In this document: positions 1 through 8,918 of the stretch, piece by piece
Numbering within the stretch: position 1 is the stretch's first letter
How the letters are laid out: each line of letters begins with the position of its first letter
Assembly: GCA_964630905.1 (NCBI GenBank)
Contig: CAZVWR010000055.1
Location: 1 to 21,990, forward strand
Length of the DNA stretch: 21,990 nt
Origin: JAGOEX01 sp964630905
GTDB lineage: Bacteria > UBP6 > UBA1177
Direction of reading: 5' to 3'
Notes under the pieces: generated by a model
Database searches by the model: none
Told to the model about the DNA's origin: nothing
Seen by the model: the letters and a program-made list of their open reading frames with translations, nothing else
Translations under genes and position numbers: made by a program

Positions 1-3000
1 CATTTGTTGGTTCTGCCGGAGTTACGGTTTCAGCAGCAGGTGCCGCAACAGCACTACTTTGCGTCGTTGCTGTTTTAGGTTTATTTAACATCTTTTTCAA
101 TTCCTTTCTTTCTTCATCAGTAATTTTGGGGAATTTAAAATCGATGTCTATCTTTCCTATCAATGAAGAAGTTTCAACCATATTAGGAGTCGGAACAATT
201 TCATTCTCATCATAATATTTTCCACCCGTCACTTCCTGGAAGAATCTCAACTCATATTTTGCCTTTGAAACCCAATCATTATAAACAGATGTTTCATATC
301 CTTTTTTCATGGCACTTTCAAAAAAAGCAACTGCGTTTTTCTGTGCACCGAACGCCTTTTCATCAAGGAAATTCTTATACTCAGCTATCTGCGCTTCACT
401 AAGCCACGGTGCAAGAGGAGCGTTAAACATCTGGTCCGTAAGATCTTTATAAATCTTTCCAATGTAAAAAAGAGATGCCGGTGTGAAACGGGGAGATTTT
501 GCAATTTCAATTATTTGAGCATATTTATCTGCAAGAGAAATTGTGAGTTCAATTTTCTTTGTCATTTTCTCCTGAGACTCTTTATTGAAATCATCCTTTA
601 TTTTGGCAGCTGCTTTAAGATTTGCAATATCAGATGGTGCGAGCTGACTTACATCCCCATCTCCATGATGCATCACCTTGCCGTCTTCAACATCAAACCC
701 GTATTGAAGAATTTCATATCCTTTATGTTTAGGTGCGACTTTAATATTATCGAATTTCAATGCCATATATTCATTGAACTCTGGAAGAACTTCTTCAAGA
801 AGAGCTTCTGCGATAATGTCTCTAGATATTTCATTAAGGTCTTCTTTTTCTTTAAACTCTCCTCCTCTGAATATCTGGAGAACTTTGTCTACATTTTTAT
901 AGAATTCCTTTGTGTTACCCATTTCTCTTGCCATTTTCTTTTTAGCACCGTAAAGGGCAAGAATAGTATTCGGATCCCCTTTTTCAACTTTAATTTTATT
1001 TACTTCAGAAACAGGTTTTTTCTTGCATGTTTCATCTATGTAGTAATAGTCTTTAACTCCATCAATATCAAGATGATCTGTGAGAAAACGGTCAAAACCT
1101 TTATCTGCTCTATCATAGAATGTCTTTCCCTTTCTCATCCATATATAACCATACTGAAGAGCTATCTGGAATTTTTCTTTGTCAGTTTTTGCATATTTAT
1201 CAACAAAAAGACGATAGTTGTCTATTGCCTTTTCTGTTTCCCCTATACTCTCAAAAAGAACTGCCGCATTATAAACAGCATCACCGGCATCTTTGCTTGT
1301 CGGAGCTTTTTCTACGAACTCAATATAAAGCTGGGCCGCTTTATCGTAATAAGCTATTGCTTCGTAATTCTTTGCGAGACCGAACATTATCTTGTCTTTA
1401 AGATTAGATTTTTTATAAAGATCGTCACTTTCTCTTAAGAACTGTTCCTGAACCCTTATCGACTTATAGAGGTCTCCGCCTTTCTGATAATATACAACCG
1501 CATTATAGAGCGCAACATCATTAAATTTTGATTTAGGGAATTCTGTAGCAAAAGCCATGTATCTGTCAGCAGATTCAAGGCTCTTTCCATTTTTATGAGG
1601 AATGTCTGCAGAATAGAAAGTTGCCATTTCCTTGAAATTGTCAAGGTCTGTTTTAAGCCTATTCCTTCCTGAAAGCAGAGCTGAATTTCTCAAAAACTCT
1701 CTTGACTTGTTGTTAATCAGCTCCCAATCTTTAGACATATTCAACGAGTCCATGATCAGATCGGCAGAAAAAACAGCAAGATCATGTCTTGGATATTTCT
1801 GAACTATCATTTCAAAAACAGGAACAGCTTTGTCAAAATGGTTGAAAGCATAGTATGTAATTGCCTGCTGATAAATAATATCTACAAGATATTTTGATCT
1901 AGGTATGTTTTTTATATATGTATCACAGGCATTTATGTATTTCTGATGGAGTTCGGGTATCGGTTTTGGTTTAAATTCAGCAGCGACCTCATCTTTTTTG
2001 TCCGCATCTTTATCATCTGCTGTTTTAACCATGTTCGCCTGAATTGCTCCTGCCCCATCTTTTTTTGCTGCTGCGACTCTATTCTTTGCGTCATTTTGCG
2101 CTTTTTTATGTTCAGCCTCGAGCAACGCTCCGAAACAGCTGACTGCACCGTATGAAGCATCTTCGAAATGATGTCCTTTAGGGTTCATTTCAGCAACCGT
2201 CTGGTACTGATCACCTGCTTCAGAATATTTTTTATGATCATATAAAAACTCTGCATAATTGAAACGCATATCATAAGAAGCTTCAGATTTCGGGAAATAT
2301 TTCAAATATGTTGGATAAAGTTCACCAACAATTTTCCATGTCTCTTCACCTTTTGTCTTTCTTGCTTCGTTGTGATAATCAACAGTGAGAATTCTTAGTG
2401 CGGCTTCTGCTGTTTGGCGTGCACTTTCAAGAGTTGTCTCATCCTTTGCATTCGCTTTTACCCATGCAGCATCCTTGTCAGCATACTTTTTAACAAGGTT
2501 TATAATCTCCTCTCTCACCAACTCCTTATTATTAAGCTTTTTATAGCATTCAACGATTTGCTTCTGCCATAAAGGACCTTCAGGCCTTGCTGGAGCTTCC
2601 TGCTGCAGTTTCTTATAAATTTTTATTGCTTCAGCACTTCTATCCTGATCAAAATAGATATCTGCCAACCTTTTTAAAACCGCAATAAAGTATTTCTGTT
2701 CTTTTACAATAGTCTTAAAGTACTTTTCGGCATCATCAACCGTTCCTGATTCAGCATAAGGAGCAACCATGTCATTAAGAGCATCTTCTTTCAATGCAAC
2801 ATCTTTGATCTTTTCAGCATTAATAACGACCTGCTGGAAAAGTTTAACCGACTGCTCATATTCTCCAACATTATACATACACCATGCATATTTATAAAGA
2901 GCAAAGCCATAAAACTTATTTTCGGGAAACTTATCAATGATTGCTTTGTAGCTCGGAATTGCCTTGAAAACGTTGTTGTTGTTAAAGAAATATTCTCCCA

Positions 3001-3589
3001 TTTCAAAGTAAGCATCGGGTACAAACTTGGATTTGGTATATTTTTCAACAACAAGTGTATAGTATCTTATTGCTCTCAAAGGCTGTCCCACTTCCATCAA
3101 GTTAGAGGCAATGAAGAAATAAACTTCATCGATATTCTGAAAATCAGGATATTTTTTTATAACATAGTCACAAACATCTATAGCCTTATTGTTCCATTCC
3201 CAAGAAGCGGCCAGATCAAGTTCAGGCATCGGTGCGTTAGGATCATTCATTTCGTAATATTTATCGATCTTTTTATTATGCTCGTCCATAATAACAGCTT
3301 TAATTCCCCTTGCCTTTTCCCAGTAAAGCTCAGCGAGTCTTCTATAAACTTCGGCTTTTCTGGGTCCTTCAGGGTAATCTTTTATAAGCTCATTAAGCTG
3401 TTTTATAGCTTCATCTCTTTTTTCCATTGACTTGCTGTCAGTCTTTACTTCGACTGATTCAATCTTTGTTTTAGCAGGACCTGTAGTAGTTTCAGAATCC
3501 CTTTTCTTTCTTTGAGCAAAAACACTCGTTGAAAAAGCTAAAATCAAAAAGATCACCAGTAAAGCATGCAACGATTTACTCTTTAACAT
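1..3589 (-). CDS. Large periplasmic TPR protein, GltD/AgmU-like (C-terminus cut by window edge)
   Basis: The reading frame stays open from the ATG at 3587-3589 to the window edge, giving at least 1196 residues. A GAGGATCC SD lies upstream of the ATG. The N-terminus is a signal peptide (Lys-rich start, hydrophobic core, cleavage near Val-Phe-Ala-Gln), so the product should be exported. The rest is helical with many TPR-like repeats, for example GEYEQSVKLFQQVV, AEAIKIYKKLQQEAP, HFDKAVPVFEMIVQKYP and GETEKAIDNYRLFVDKYA. A Lys/Ala/Asp-rich linker sits at about residues 494-540, and an Ala/Pro/Thr-rich stretch lies at the edge. It is the third gene of an operon, 30 bases after a TPR lipoprotein gene and downstream of an outer-membrane barrel. 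Its size and company recall Myxococcus GltD/AgmU, a TPR protein of about 1200 residues, but homology is inferred. A generic TPR envelope scaffold is the alternative. Confidence 0.8.
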   Translation of the reverse strand, partial: MLKSKSLHALLVIFLILAFSTSVFAQRKKRDSETTTGPAKTKIESVEVKTDSKSMEKRDEAIKQLNELIKDYPEGPRKAEVYRRLAELYWEKARGIKAVIMDEHNKKIDKYYEMNDPNAPMPELDLAASWEWNNKAIDVCDYVIKKYPDFQNIDEVYFFIASNLMEVGQPLRAIRYYTLVVEKYTKSKFVPDAYFEMGEYFFNNNNVFKAIPSYKAIIDKFPENKFYGFALYKYAWCMYNVGEYEQSVKLFQQVVINAEKIKDVALKEDALNDMVAPYAESGTVDDAEKYFKTIVKEQKYFIAVLKRLADIYFDQDRSAEAIKIYKKLQQEAPARPEGPLWQKQIVECYKKLNNKELVREEIINLVKKYADKDAAWVKANAKDETTLESARQTAEAALRILTVDYHNEARKTKGEETWKIVGELYPTYLKYFPKSEASYDMRFNYAEFLYDHKKYSEAGDQYQTVAEMNPKGHHFEDASYGAVSCFGALLEAEHKKAQNDAKNRVAAAKKDGAGAIQANMVKTADDKDADKKDEVAAEFKPKPIPELHQKYINACDTYIKNIPRSKYLVDIIYQQAITYYAFNHFDKAVPVFEMIVQKYPRHDLAVFSADLIMDSLNMSKDWELINNKSREFLRNSALLSGRNRLKTDLDNFKEMATFYSADIPHKNGKSLESADRYMAFATEFPKSKFNDVALYNAVVYYQKGGDLYKSIRVQEQFLRESDDLYKKSNLKDKIMFGLAKNYEAIAYYDKAAQLYIEFVEKAPTSKDAGDAVYNAAVLFESIGETEKAIDNYRLFVDKYAKTDKEKFQIALQYGYIWMRKGKTFYDRADKGFDRFLTDHLDIDGVKDYYYIDETCKKKPVSEVNKIKVEKGDPNTILALYGAKKKMAREMGNTKEFYKNVDKVLQIFRGGEFKEKEDLNEISRDIIAEALLEEVLPEFNEYMALKFDNIKVAPKHKGYEILQYGFDVEDGKVMHHGDGDVSQLAPSDIANLKAAAKIKDDFNKESQEKMTKKIELTISLADKYAQIIEIAKSPRFTPASLFYIGKIYKDLTDQMFNAPLAPWLSEAQIAEYKNFLDEKAFGAQKNAVAFFESAMKKGYETSVYNDWVSKAKYELRFFQEVTGGKYYDENEIVPTPNMVETSSLIGKIDIDFKFPKITDEERKELKKMLNKPKTATTQSSAVAAPAAETVTPAEPTN

Positions 3590-3619
3590 CTGTTGGATCC
3601 TCTATTTGAAGTTAACATT

Positions 3620-5242
3620 CTATTCTTTACACAAATTTTCAATGTTGAAGAAATAATAACCAAGTTCATCTTCCCAATATTCACCATCGAAGGGGAAATA
3701 ATAATAACCGTCAGGTACCGAAGGATTAATTCCAGACTGTTGTTTCTGGCCTTCCTCTTCTTTAACATCTTTACCGTGGAGCTCTTCCTTTTCCAGAGCC
3801 GCTTTCTGACTATCAGTCATCTCAAAACGGATAGCTCTCATGTCAGCAATGAGCTGGGAAAGTTCATTATTCAGGTTCTGGACTCTTTGAACAAGCCATA
3901 TTCCGGATTCATTTCTAAGAGTTGTAAGCTGATACATCATTTTCTTCGTAACATCTTCAGCAATTACACTCTTTTTAAATGCTTCAGGAGAATTTTCAAT
4001 TATACTCAGCTCACGCTCAATCTCTTTAATGTGTGAATATTTTCTCTGGAAAAGTGATTCTGTGAGAATATTTTTCAACACTGCTTCGGGAAGTTCCGTC
4101 TTTTTGCCTTCCTGGGCATCACTATACATCTTCAGGAGTTCTTTATAGATATCGAGTCCGGTTTTAGTTGAAACATTTTCAAGCCAGGATGTCATTTTCT
4201 GTGAATAATCGGGATAAACACCGAAGAAGTAATCGATGACATTGTTGACTTCATCATATTGGCAAAGATTATAATATGTAACAGCTTCAACTATATTAAC
4301 TTCAGGAAAGTATATGTCGGTAAAGAAAGGAGATCTCAAAGTCACAACGGTTCCGAGTGTTGAATCAAATCTTCCAATCATCAAAGAAGCCCATGTTCTT
4401 GCAAAAAGTGATTCAAACCACTGTGCATTGTCTCTTCCGACATTTGAGAAGTAATTAAGTGCGACATTGAACATCGCGAGCTTGTTTTGAGCCTGCCATG
4501 CAGCTGCATAATAGAGCTCTCCAAGTGCAAGTTCAGCCATACCTTTAAGTTTCTTAATATCTCCGCCGAGATATTTGTCATCCGGCATCTGTTTAATTTC
4601 AGTAAAACTTTTCATTGCTTCAGCATACATCTGCTGACGAACCTGGATAACTCCAAGGAAATATTTAGCCTTCGGATAAAAGGAACTGTAATCCTTTACA
4701 CCGCTGAACATTTTTATTGCCTGATCATCCTGTCCGTTATAGAAACTGATCTTACCAAGATAATATGTCAACTCGTTGGCAAACTTTTTAGGAAGTACTG
4801 AATAGTCAACATTTGAAAGAACTGCGAACAGAACTCTTTCGTCCTGAGTTTCATATGTGACAGCAAGAAGCTTCAAAAGACTTGAAATGAAATAATGGGA
4901 GTCGGGACCTTCGAAAAGTATTTCAGCAAGCTGATACTCTGATGCCTGATACAGACCCATCCTGAAAAGTGATTCAGCATAATAGTATCTTGCTGTTTCG
5001 TGAAGTCTGTCCCACTCTTTGTTTTTCATTATCGCATAAAATCCGACCGCTGAAGTAAAATAATCCTCGTCATTATATGCTTTAACAACTTTTACGATTG
5101 CTTCTGGCATGCCTTCTACAAGCTTCGGATCGATCTTTTCATATTTTTTCATTTCCTTTTCACGAACCGTAAGCTGTGCCGCACATGATGCGACCAACAG
5201 CAATGATAGCGTGACAGAAATAAGAATTATTGTTTTCTTCAT
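3620..5242 (-). CDS. TPR lipoprotein, GltC-like
   Basis: This is a 540-residue secreted lipoprotein. The N-terminus MKKTIILISV is followed by a hydrophobic core and the lipobox LLVASC, so it should be lipid-anchored at Cys20. I chose the ATG at 5242 because GTGGGGTG (5250-5257) lies 7 bases upstream. The longer GTG start at 5257 would place the start inside that SD and add five residues before the signal peptide. The body is all-helical with TPR-like repeats (YNGQDDQAIKMFSGVKDYSS, MYAEAMKSFTEIKQMP). A central segment, SPFFTDIYFPEVNIVEA, has the look of delta-proteobacterial envelope TPR proteins. The C-terminal third is predicted coiled and ends in an aromatic Tyr/Phe-rich tail (about 510-530). 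The start lies 14 bases after the barrel gene's stop, so the two are co-transcribed. GltC is the best family analogy by size and neighbours; this is not proven. Confidence 0.8.
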   Translation of the reverse strand: MKKTIILISVTLSLLLVASCAAQLTVREKEMKKYEKIDPKLVEGMPEAIVKVVKAYNDEDYFTSAVGFYAIMKNKEWDRLHETARYYYAESLFRMGLYQASEYQLAEILFEGPDSHYFISSLLKLLAVTYETQDERVLFAVLSNVDYSVLPKKFANELTYYLGKISFYNGQDDQAIKMFSGVKDYSSFYPKAKYFLGVIQVRQQMYAEAMKSFTEIKQMPDDKYLGGDIKKLKGMAELALGELYYAAAWQAQNKLAMFNVALNYFSNVGRDNAQWFESLFARTWASLMIGRFDSTLGTVVTLRSPFFTDIYFPEVNIVEAVTYYNLCQYDEVNNVIDYFFGVYPDYSQKMTSWLENVSTKTGLDIYKELLKMYSDAQEGKKTELPEAVLKNILTESLFQRKYSHIKEIERELSIIENSPEAFKKSVIAEDVTKKMMYQLTTLRNESGIWLVQRVQNLNNELSQLIADMRAIRFEMTDSQKAALEKEELHGKDVKEEEGQKQQSGINPSVPDGYYYFPFDGEYWEDELGYYFFNIENLCKE

Positions 5243-5256
5243 TTTAAAACACCCCA

Positions 5257-6120
5257 CTACTTAGCAAAGGGAAGGAACATACTTACATTAACCGTAAACA
5301 TGAAATCTGTTTTGAGGTATGAAGAAAATCCCCCATACTGTTTCGGGCGTTTGTCCTTCATCATGAACCAGTCACAGTTAAAGCTCAAGCTTGCATTCTT
5401 CCCAAGGAATATTCTCGGAGCAAAACCTATCTCAAAAGCACCGTTATGGTTTGTTTTCGGCCTGACACTGTTATTCTTGTCCTCAGATTTTGTCTGATAG
5501 TAATATCCACCAGCAGTTATGTTGATGTCGTATTTCGGGATCATGTCACCGAAAAGACTGAGCTTGCCGTAAAATGGGGTAAAAACCACACCGAGACCGC
5601 CAGCCATGACTATGTTACTTTTTGCAACATATGCATCTGCTTCATCAGCCTGCTTAAGGGTTTCATTCTCCCACGAAACTGCCCCATAGAGAAAACGGCC
5701 CTGAACAGCAAGATATTCATTGATGTGATAAGCCATTCTTGCACCGACAACAAGAACATCCTCCCAGTCTCCGTTAACAAAACCGAGGTCTATTCCCATT
5801 TCGAAACGGCCTTCTTTGTGGAAATCTTTCTTTTGAACAACTTTGATTTTCTTTTTCTTCTCAATGTTCAAATCCCTGAGCTCTTTTTCTGCCCCTGCAT
5901 CGGCTGCTGCAGTTCCGATCTCAAGCTGTGCTGTCTTAGGAGTGTCCTTCGCCTCGGATTCCTGACCTGGTGCTACTGCTTCTTCAGCCGGTTTTGTTTC
6001 TTCAGCCGGTGTTTCACCTCCGCTTCCGCCGTCGAGATCGAAGAGATCGTCTCCCAGAAGGGAAAAAGAAAGAAAAACAAAAAAAACAATTGTAAAAATG
6101 GATAATCTGCTGTGTTTCAT
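5257..6120 (-). CDS. Outer-membrane beta-barrel protein, Myxococcales-type (GltA/GltB-like)
   Basis: The product has 287 residues. A signal peptide (about 1-23, FLSFSLLGDD) precedes an acidic, Pro/Glu/Ala-rich low-complexity linker (about 24-80). After a basic segment (KKKKIKVVQKKDFHKEGRF) comes a region of alternating hydrophobic and polar strands with aromatic ends, running to the C-terminus (FTVNVSMFLPFAK). The transition 'VVQKKxFxKxGRFEMG', leading straight into strands, is typical of the delta-proteobacterial outer-membrane beta-barrel family to which I believe GltA/GltB belong. It is the first gene of the operon, with a clear SD (AAGGAGCT) and its own promoter. By analogy it could be the outer-membrane anchor for the two TPR proteins that follow. 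Barrel topology is well supported; the gliding assignment is inference from context. Confidence 0.78.
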   Translation of the reverse strand: MKHSRLSIFTIVFFVFLSFSLLGDDLFDLDGGSGGETPAEETKPAEEAVAPGQESEAKDTPKTAQLEIGTAAADAGAEKELRDLNIEKKKKIKVVQKKDFHKEGRFEMGIDLGFVNGDWEDVLVVGARMAYHINEYLAVQGRFLYGAVSWENETLKQADEADAYVAKSNIVMAGGLGVVFTPFYGKLSLFGDMIPKYDINITAGGYYYQTKSEDKNNSVRPKTNHNGAFEIGFAPRIFLGKNASLSFNCDWFMMKDKRPKQYGGFSSYLKTDFMFTVNVSMFLPFAK

Positions 6121-6169
6121 AGCTCCTTACCTAAAAAAGAATTGTTAATCCACCAAAAACTCTCGGCGA

Positions 6170-6198
6170 AGACTATTTTATTTTGAAAACAATGTCAA
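6170..6198 (-). promoter_or_regulatory. Sigma70-type promoter for the barrel/TPR operon
   Basis: On the minus strand a perfect -35 box TTGACA (6193-6198) is followed, after exactly 17 bases, by TAGTCT (6170-6175) as the -10 box (3 of 6 consensus). The predicted transcript starts about 40-45 bases upstream of the ATG at 6120. The ftcd promoter has the same form (TTGACA-17-TACTCT), which supports the call. Confidence 0.6.
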
Positions 6199-6249
6199 GA
6201 AATTTTGTCCCATATACAAACAAAGATATCTTGTTGAATTCACTGGACT

Positions 6250-6266
6250 ATTTTTGCAACAAAAAT
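6250..6266. repeat. AT-rich inverted repeat downstream of the mosaic lipoprotein gene
   Basis: ATTTTTG-CAA-CAAAAAT is a perfect 7+3+7 inverted repeat about 45 bases past the stop at 6312. It could form a transcript-end hairpin for the lipoprotein mRNA, but the stem has a single G-C pair and no T-run follows it. A protein-binding site upstream of the barrel operon promoter is equally possible. Confidence 0.4.
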
Positions 6267-6311
6267 CGGGGTGGATTTTTTTTAGAATCTCTGAACTGTC
6301 AATATTGCGGG

Positions 6312-8918
6312 TTATTCGGGATCAAGAAAAAAGTTCAGCGGTGTTGTTTCACCGACAGTGACATCAATTGACTGAACAGATCTTTTATATCCCGGAGCTT
6401 CGGCAGAGACTTCCCATTTCGGCCATGAATAAACTGTATTCGAATAGACAGTGCTTTCACCGATGGAGTACGAACCATTGGAAGCTGTCGTCGCACTCCA
6501 GATACCGTCGTTAACTTTCACTGTTGCTCCCTGTATTTCAGTATTTGTTCCGTTGACTTTCACATACCCTGCAACATTCCCTTTCCCGGGCTGGAGTCCG
6601 ACATTTACTTTGAAATGACGGGCTGTCTTTGTGGGATAGCCCATTGAATCAATGCTTATCACATGTAGATACCAGATGCCCGCAGGAACTCCTGTTCTCG
6701 TAAGATCCTTCTTGTCTGTCAGAACACCCGTTGTCGATGATGGTGTAGTCTGCGCATATCTGTCCCAAATATATCTGTATGACGGGAAACTTCCTTCTTT
6801 GCCGGATGGATCCGTCCAGTTGAGCGCAACCGTCGAAACATCGTAAAATGTATTTGTGTTCGAGTGAGATGAAGATGTTATTGTCGGCGGAGTGTTATTG
6901 ACATTAACAACAAATGAATTTGAAACGGTTCCTGATACTGCATCAATATCGTTGGTTGTCAGGTGAAAATAATTTGTACCGTTTGTCCATTCTCCAGAAT
7001 AAAAGTTAATTGCATTGTTATAACTATGTGTGCCGTCTCCGCTTTTAGGAACAAATACTGCGTTTGTATTGATCTTGTAAAAATAGCCGTCAACGGCAAG
7101 GTAAGTAGGCCTGTTCCAACTGAAAACGATATTGGAGAAACCGTCGTTGTACCATTTCATCTGATCAGGATGAGTCGTAGATGATATCTTGTCGGGCGGT
7201 GCAACAGTTGCAACATTGTATGCTCCAACCTTTGCCAAAGGATCGATTATCCCTGCCGATTTCTGTCCGGAAAGAATCTTGATCATCCCTTTTGAACCAA
7301 TTCCGCCAACATAGGATGTATAACTTCCGTTAGTAGTTCCGCCTGTTCCACCGTTAACATTAAGGTCAGCGCTCGATTTCAGATCAACCATTCCGCCAAA
7401 AAGAGTAATTGATCCACCGGAACCGCCACCTGAACCGCCATAGTATCCGTAATTGCCATCCCCGCCTTTTGCAGAGAGAGTCCCTTCTATCGTTATGTTG
7501 GCACCGTAAAGAACTATTGCTCCGCCACCGTTGCCGCCTGCTGTATTTTCGAAGTTTGATCCACCGCGTGAACCCGTTTTATATTTAAGAATGCTCATGC
7601 TTCCGACTGCTGCCGGACCTGTTCTGGTATAATTGCTGCCGCTAACATAATAAATAGAGTTGCCGCCGGCATCTTTGTGTGCTGCACCAGTGCCGCCACC
7701 TCTTGTATTTCCGGATGAAGAAGCCCCATTTGCAGGACCGTTAATTATCATATTGTCAGCGTATATTCCTGAAGTTGCGTCAATCGTAATGTTTCCGCCA
7801 GCGTGTATTTCAATCCAGCCGATCGCAGGGTCAACCGTTACTGTTGTGGATGCGGTTAGAGATACATTTCCGTAATAATAATAAAGTCCGCCCATTGTTA
7901 TGGTCTTGCCGACGAGACTTAACGATTCGATCGCACATTCACCTATCTCATCAATGCAAGGAGTTGTTGAGGTACATGCTCCGGTAACATCCCAGTTCCC
8001 TTCTGAATCACATGTTTCCGCATTACCGCTTATATTACATCTTTTTTCACCTGTATCGCAGACTCCAGTACATTCTCCTGCTTCACAACCATATTTGCAG
8101 ACATCAGTAACTATCCATGCCAGTCCGTCAGCATTGCATTTTTGTGCCGTTTTATTAACACATCTTCTCTCATTGGGAGTGCAGCTTGGATTAACAATAC
8201 ATTTCCCGTCAAGACAGTCATCGTTGCAGAAACTTGTCACAAGCCAACCGTTTCCACTTGCGTTGCATGTTTCGACATTGTCAGAGCCGTTGCATCTTGT
8301 GTCAACATAAGGAATACATCCTGAACCAGTATCGCCGGAATTACCGGTATTTCCTGAATCTCCGCTATTCCCGGAGTTTCCTGTATCGCCTGTATTTCCT
8401 GTGTTCCCTGAATCTCCTGTATCTCCGGTATTGCCTGTATCTCCTGTGTTTCCTGTGTTGCCTGTGTTTCCTGTGTTACCGCTATTTCCAGAGTTTCCTG
8501 TATCGCCTGAATCACCAGTATCACCAGTGTTGCCGGTATTGCCTGAATCTCCGCTATTTCCTGAATTGCCAGTGTTGCCAGTGTTGCCGGTATCGCCGGA
8601 ATCGCCGCTGTTTCCTGTATCGCCGGAATCGCCCGTATTTCCTGTGTTTCCAGTATCACCACCGTCAGTGAGACACTGCGCCACACCTGCTTTCACGGCA
8701 CAAACCAAACCCTGGACAGAACAGTCCTCCCATTCCGCCCACTCTTCGCTTTCACACTTGAAAACGGTATTGTCTATGCACTTAGTCTTACCTTCAGTGC
8801 AAGTTACAATTTCATCATTGTCATTAACACTTTCATCGTCTTTGTTCACAATTTTCGTATTTCCCGATTCACAGCTTACAAAAACGAGAAAAAAGACAAA
8901 CATCAAAAGCTTCTTCAT
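6312..8918 (-). CDS. Mosaic surface lipoprotein: Cys-rich modules, Gly-X-Y repeat, Gly-rich/beta, Ig-like and carboxypeptidase-regulatory-like domains
   Basis: The product has 868 residues. The signal peptide ends in the lipobox FVSC, with the lipidated Cys at 16. Cys-rich module 1 (about 40-82) precedes 37 uninterrupted Gly-[Asp/Asn]-[Thr/Ser] triplets (87-197). Three more Cys modules follow (201-240, 246-283, 287-328), each of the form C-x(6,7)-RC-x(5,7)-E/K-x-C...W...C...C...C. Residues 335-560 are Gly/Ser/Thr-rich with beta-strand character (GGSGGGSGGSITLFGG). About 675-775 looks like an Ig/fibronectin-type domain. About 781-868 resembles a carboxypeptidase-regulatory-like fold (IQGATVKVNDG...TASNGSYSIG...APGYK). 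It is most likely a surface-exposed adhesin-like or carbohydrate-binding lipoprotein; no catalytic motif is visible. It has its own promoter (8964-8991) and an unusual SD, AGTGGGG (8926-8932). Confidence 0.85.
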   Translation of the reverse strand: MKKLLMFVFFLVFVSCESGNTKIVNKDDESVNDNDEIVTCTEGKTKCIDNTVFKCESEEWAEWEDCSVQGLVCAVKAGVAQCLTDGGDTGNTGNTGDSGDTGNSGDSGDTGNTGNTGNSGNSGDSGNTGNTGDTGDSGDTGNSGNSGNTGNTGNTGNTGDTGNTGDTGDSGNTGNTGDTGNSGNSGDSGNTGNSGDTGSGCIPYVDTRCNGSDNVETCNASGNGWLVTSFCNDDCLDGKCIVNPSCTPNERRCVNKTAQKCNADGLAWIVTDVCKYGCEAGECTGVCDTGEKRCNISGNAETCDSEGNWDVTGACTSTTPCIDEIGECAIESLSLVGKTITMGGLYYYYGNVSLTASTTVTVDPAIGWIEIHAGGNITIDATSGIYADNMIINGPANGASSSGNTRGGGTGAAHKDAGGNSIYYVSGSNYTRTGPAAVGSMSILKYKTGSRGGSNFENTAGGNGGGAIVLYGANITIEGTLSAKGGDGNYGYYGGSGGGSGGSITLFGGMVDLKSSADLNVNGGTGGTTNGSYTSYVGGIGSKGMIKILSGQKSAGIIDPLAKVGAYNVATVAPPDKISSTTHPDQMKWYNDGFSNIVFSWNRPTYLAVDGYFYKINTNAVFVPKSGDGTHSYNNAINFYSGEWTNGTNYFHLTTNDIDAVSGTVSNSFVVNVNNTPPTITSSSHSNTNTFYDVSTVALNWTDPSGKEGSFPSYRYIWDRYAQTTPSSTTGVLTDKKDLTRTGVPAGIWYLHVISIDSMGYPTKTARHFKVNVGLQPGKGNVAGYVKVNGTNTEIQGATVKVNDGIWSATTASNGSYSIGESTVYSNTVYSWPKWEVSAEAPGYKRSVQSIDVTVGETTPLNFFLDPE
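8328..8660 (-). repeat. Tandem 9-base repeat tract encoding 37 Gly-X-Y triplets
   Basis: Within the mosaic lipoprotein gene, residues 87-197 are a perfect Gly-[D/N]-[T/S] periodic tract. At the DNA level it is a degenerate array of 9-base units (one triplet each), reading on the plus strand as cctgtatcg, ccggtattg, cctgaatct and similar. Codons vary, so selection on the protein pattern is more likely than very recent slippage. The tract leaves other frames open on both strands, which makes false genes. Confidence 0.9.

Larger units (their letters stand above)
6121..6311. other. Intergenic region with promoter of the barrel/TPR operon
   Basis: This 191-base AT-rich gap lies between the barrel gene and the stop of the upstream lipoprotein gene. 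It holds the minus-strand promoter at 6170-6198, the SD just upstream of 6120, and a small AT-rich inverted repeat at 6250-6266. A short reading frame crosses it on the plus strand, but it lacks an SD and overlaps the lipoprotein gene's 3' end, so I do not call it a gene. Confidence 0.6.

Noticed and set aside
515..1438. A 307-residue plus-strand frame opposite the large TPR gene
   Set aside because: Cys/Phe-rich composition and no SD, antisense to a continuous TPR frame with clear repeats. It is a shadow.
5446..6105. A 219-residue plus-strand frame opposite the barrel gene
   Set aside because: It lacks a good SD and lies fully antisense to a gene with signal peptide, linker and barrel strands.
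6183..6371. A 62-residue plus-strand small gene in the 6121-6311 gap
   Set aside because: No SD, overlap with the 3' end of the mosaic lipoprotein gene and with the barrel operon promoter; composition is not protein-like.
8328..8660. CRISPR-like short repeats
   Set aside because: Units are 9 bases without distinct spacers, in frame and coding for Gly-X-Y triplets. No cas gene is in the window.
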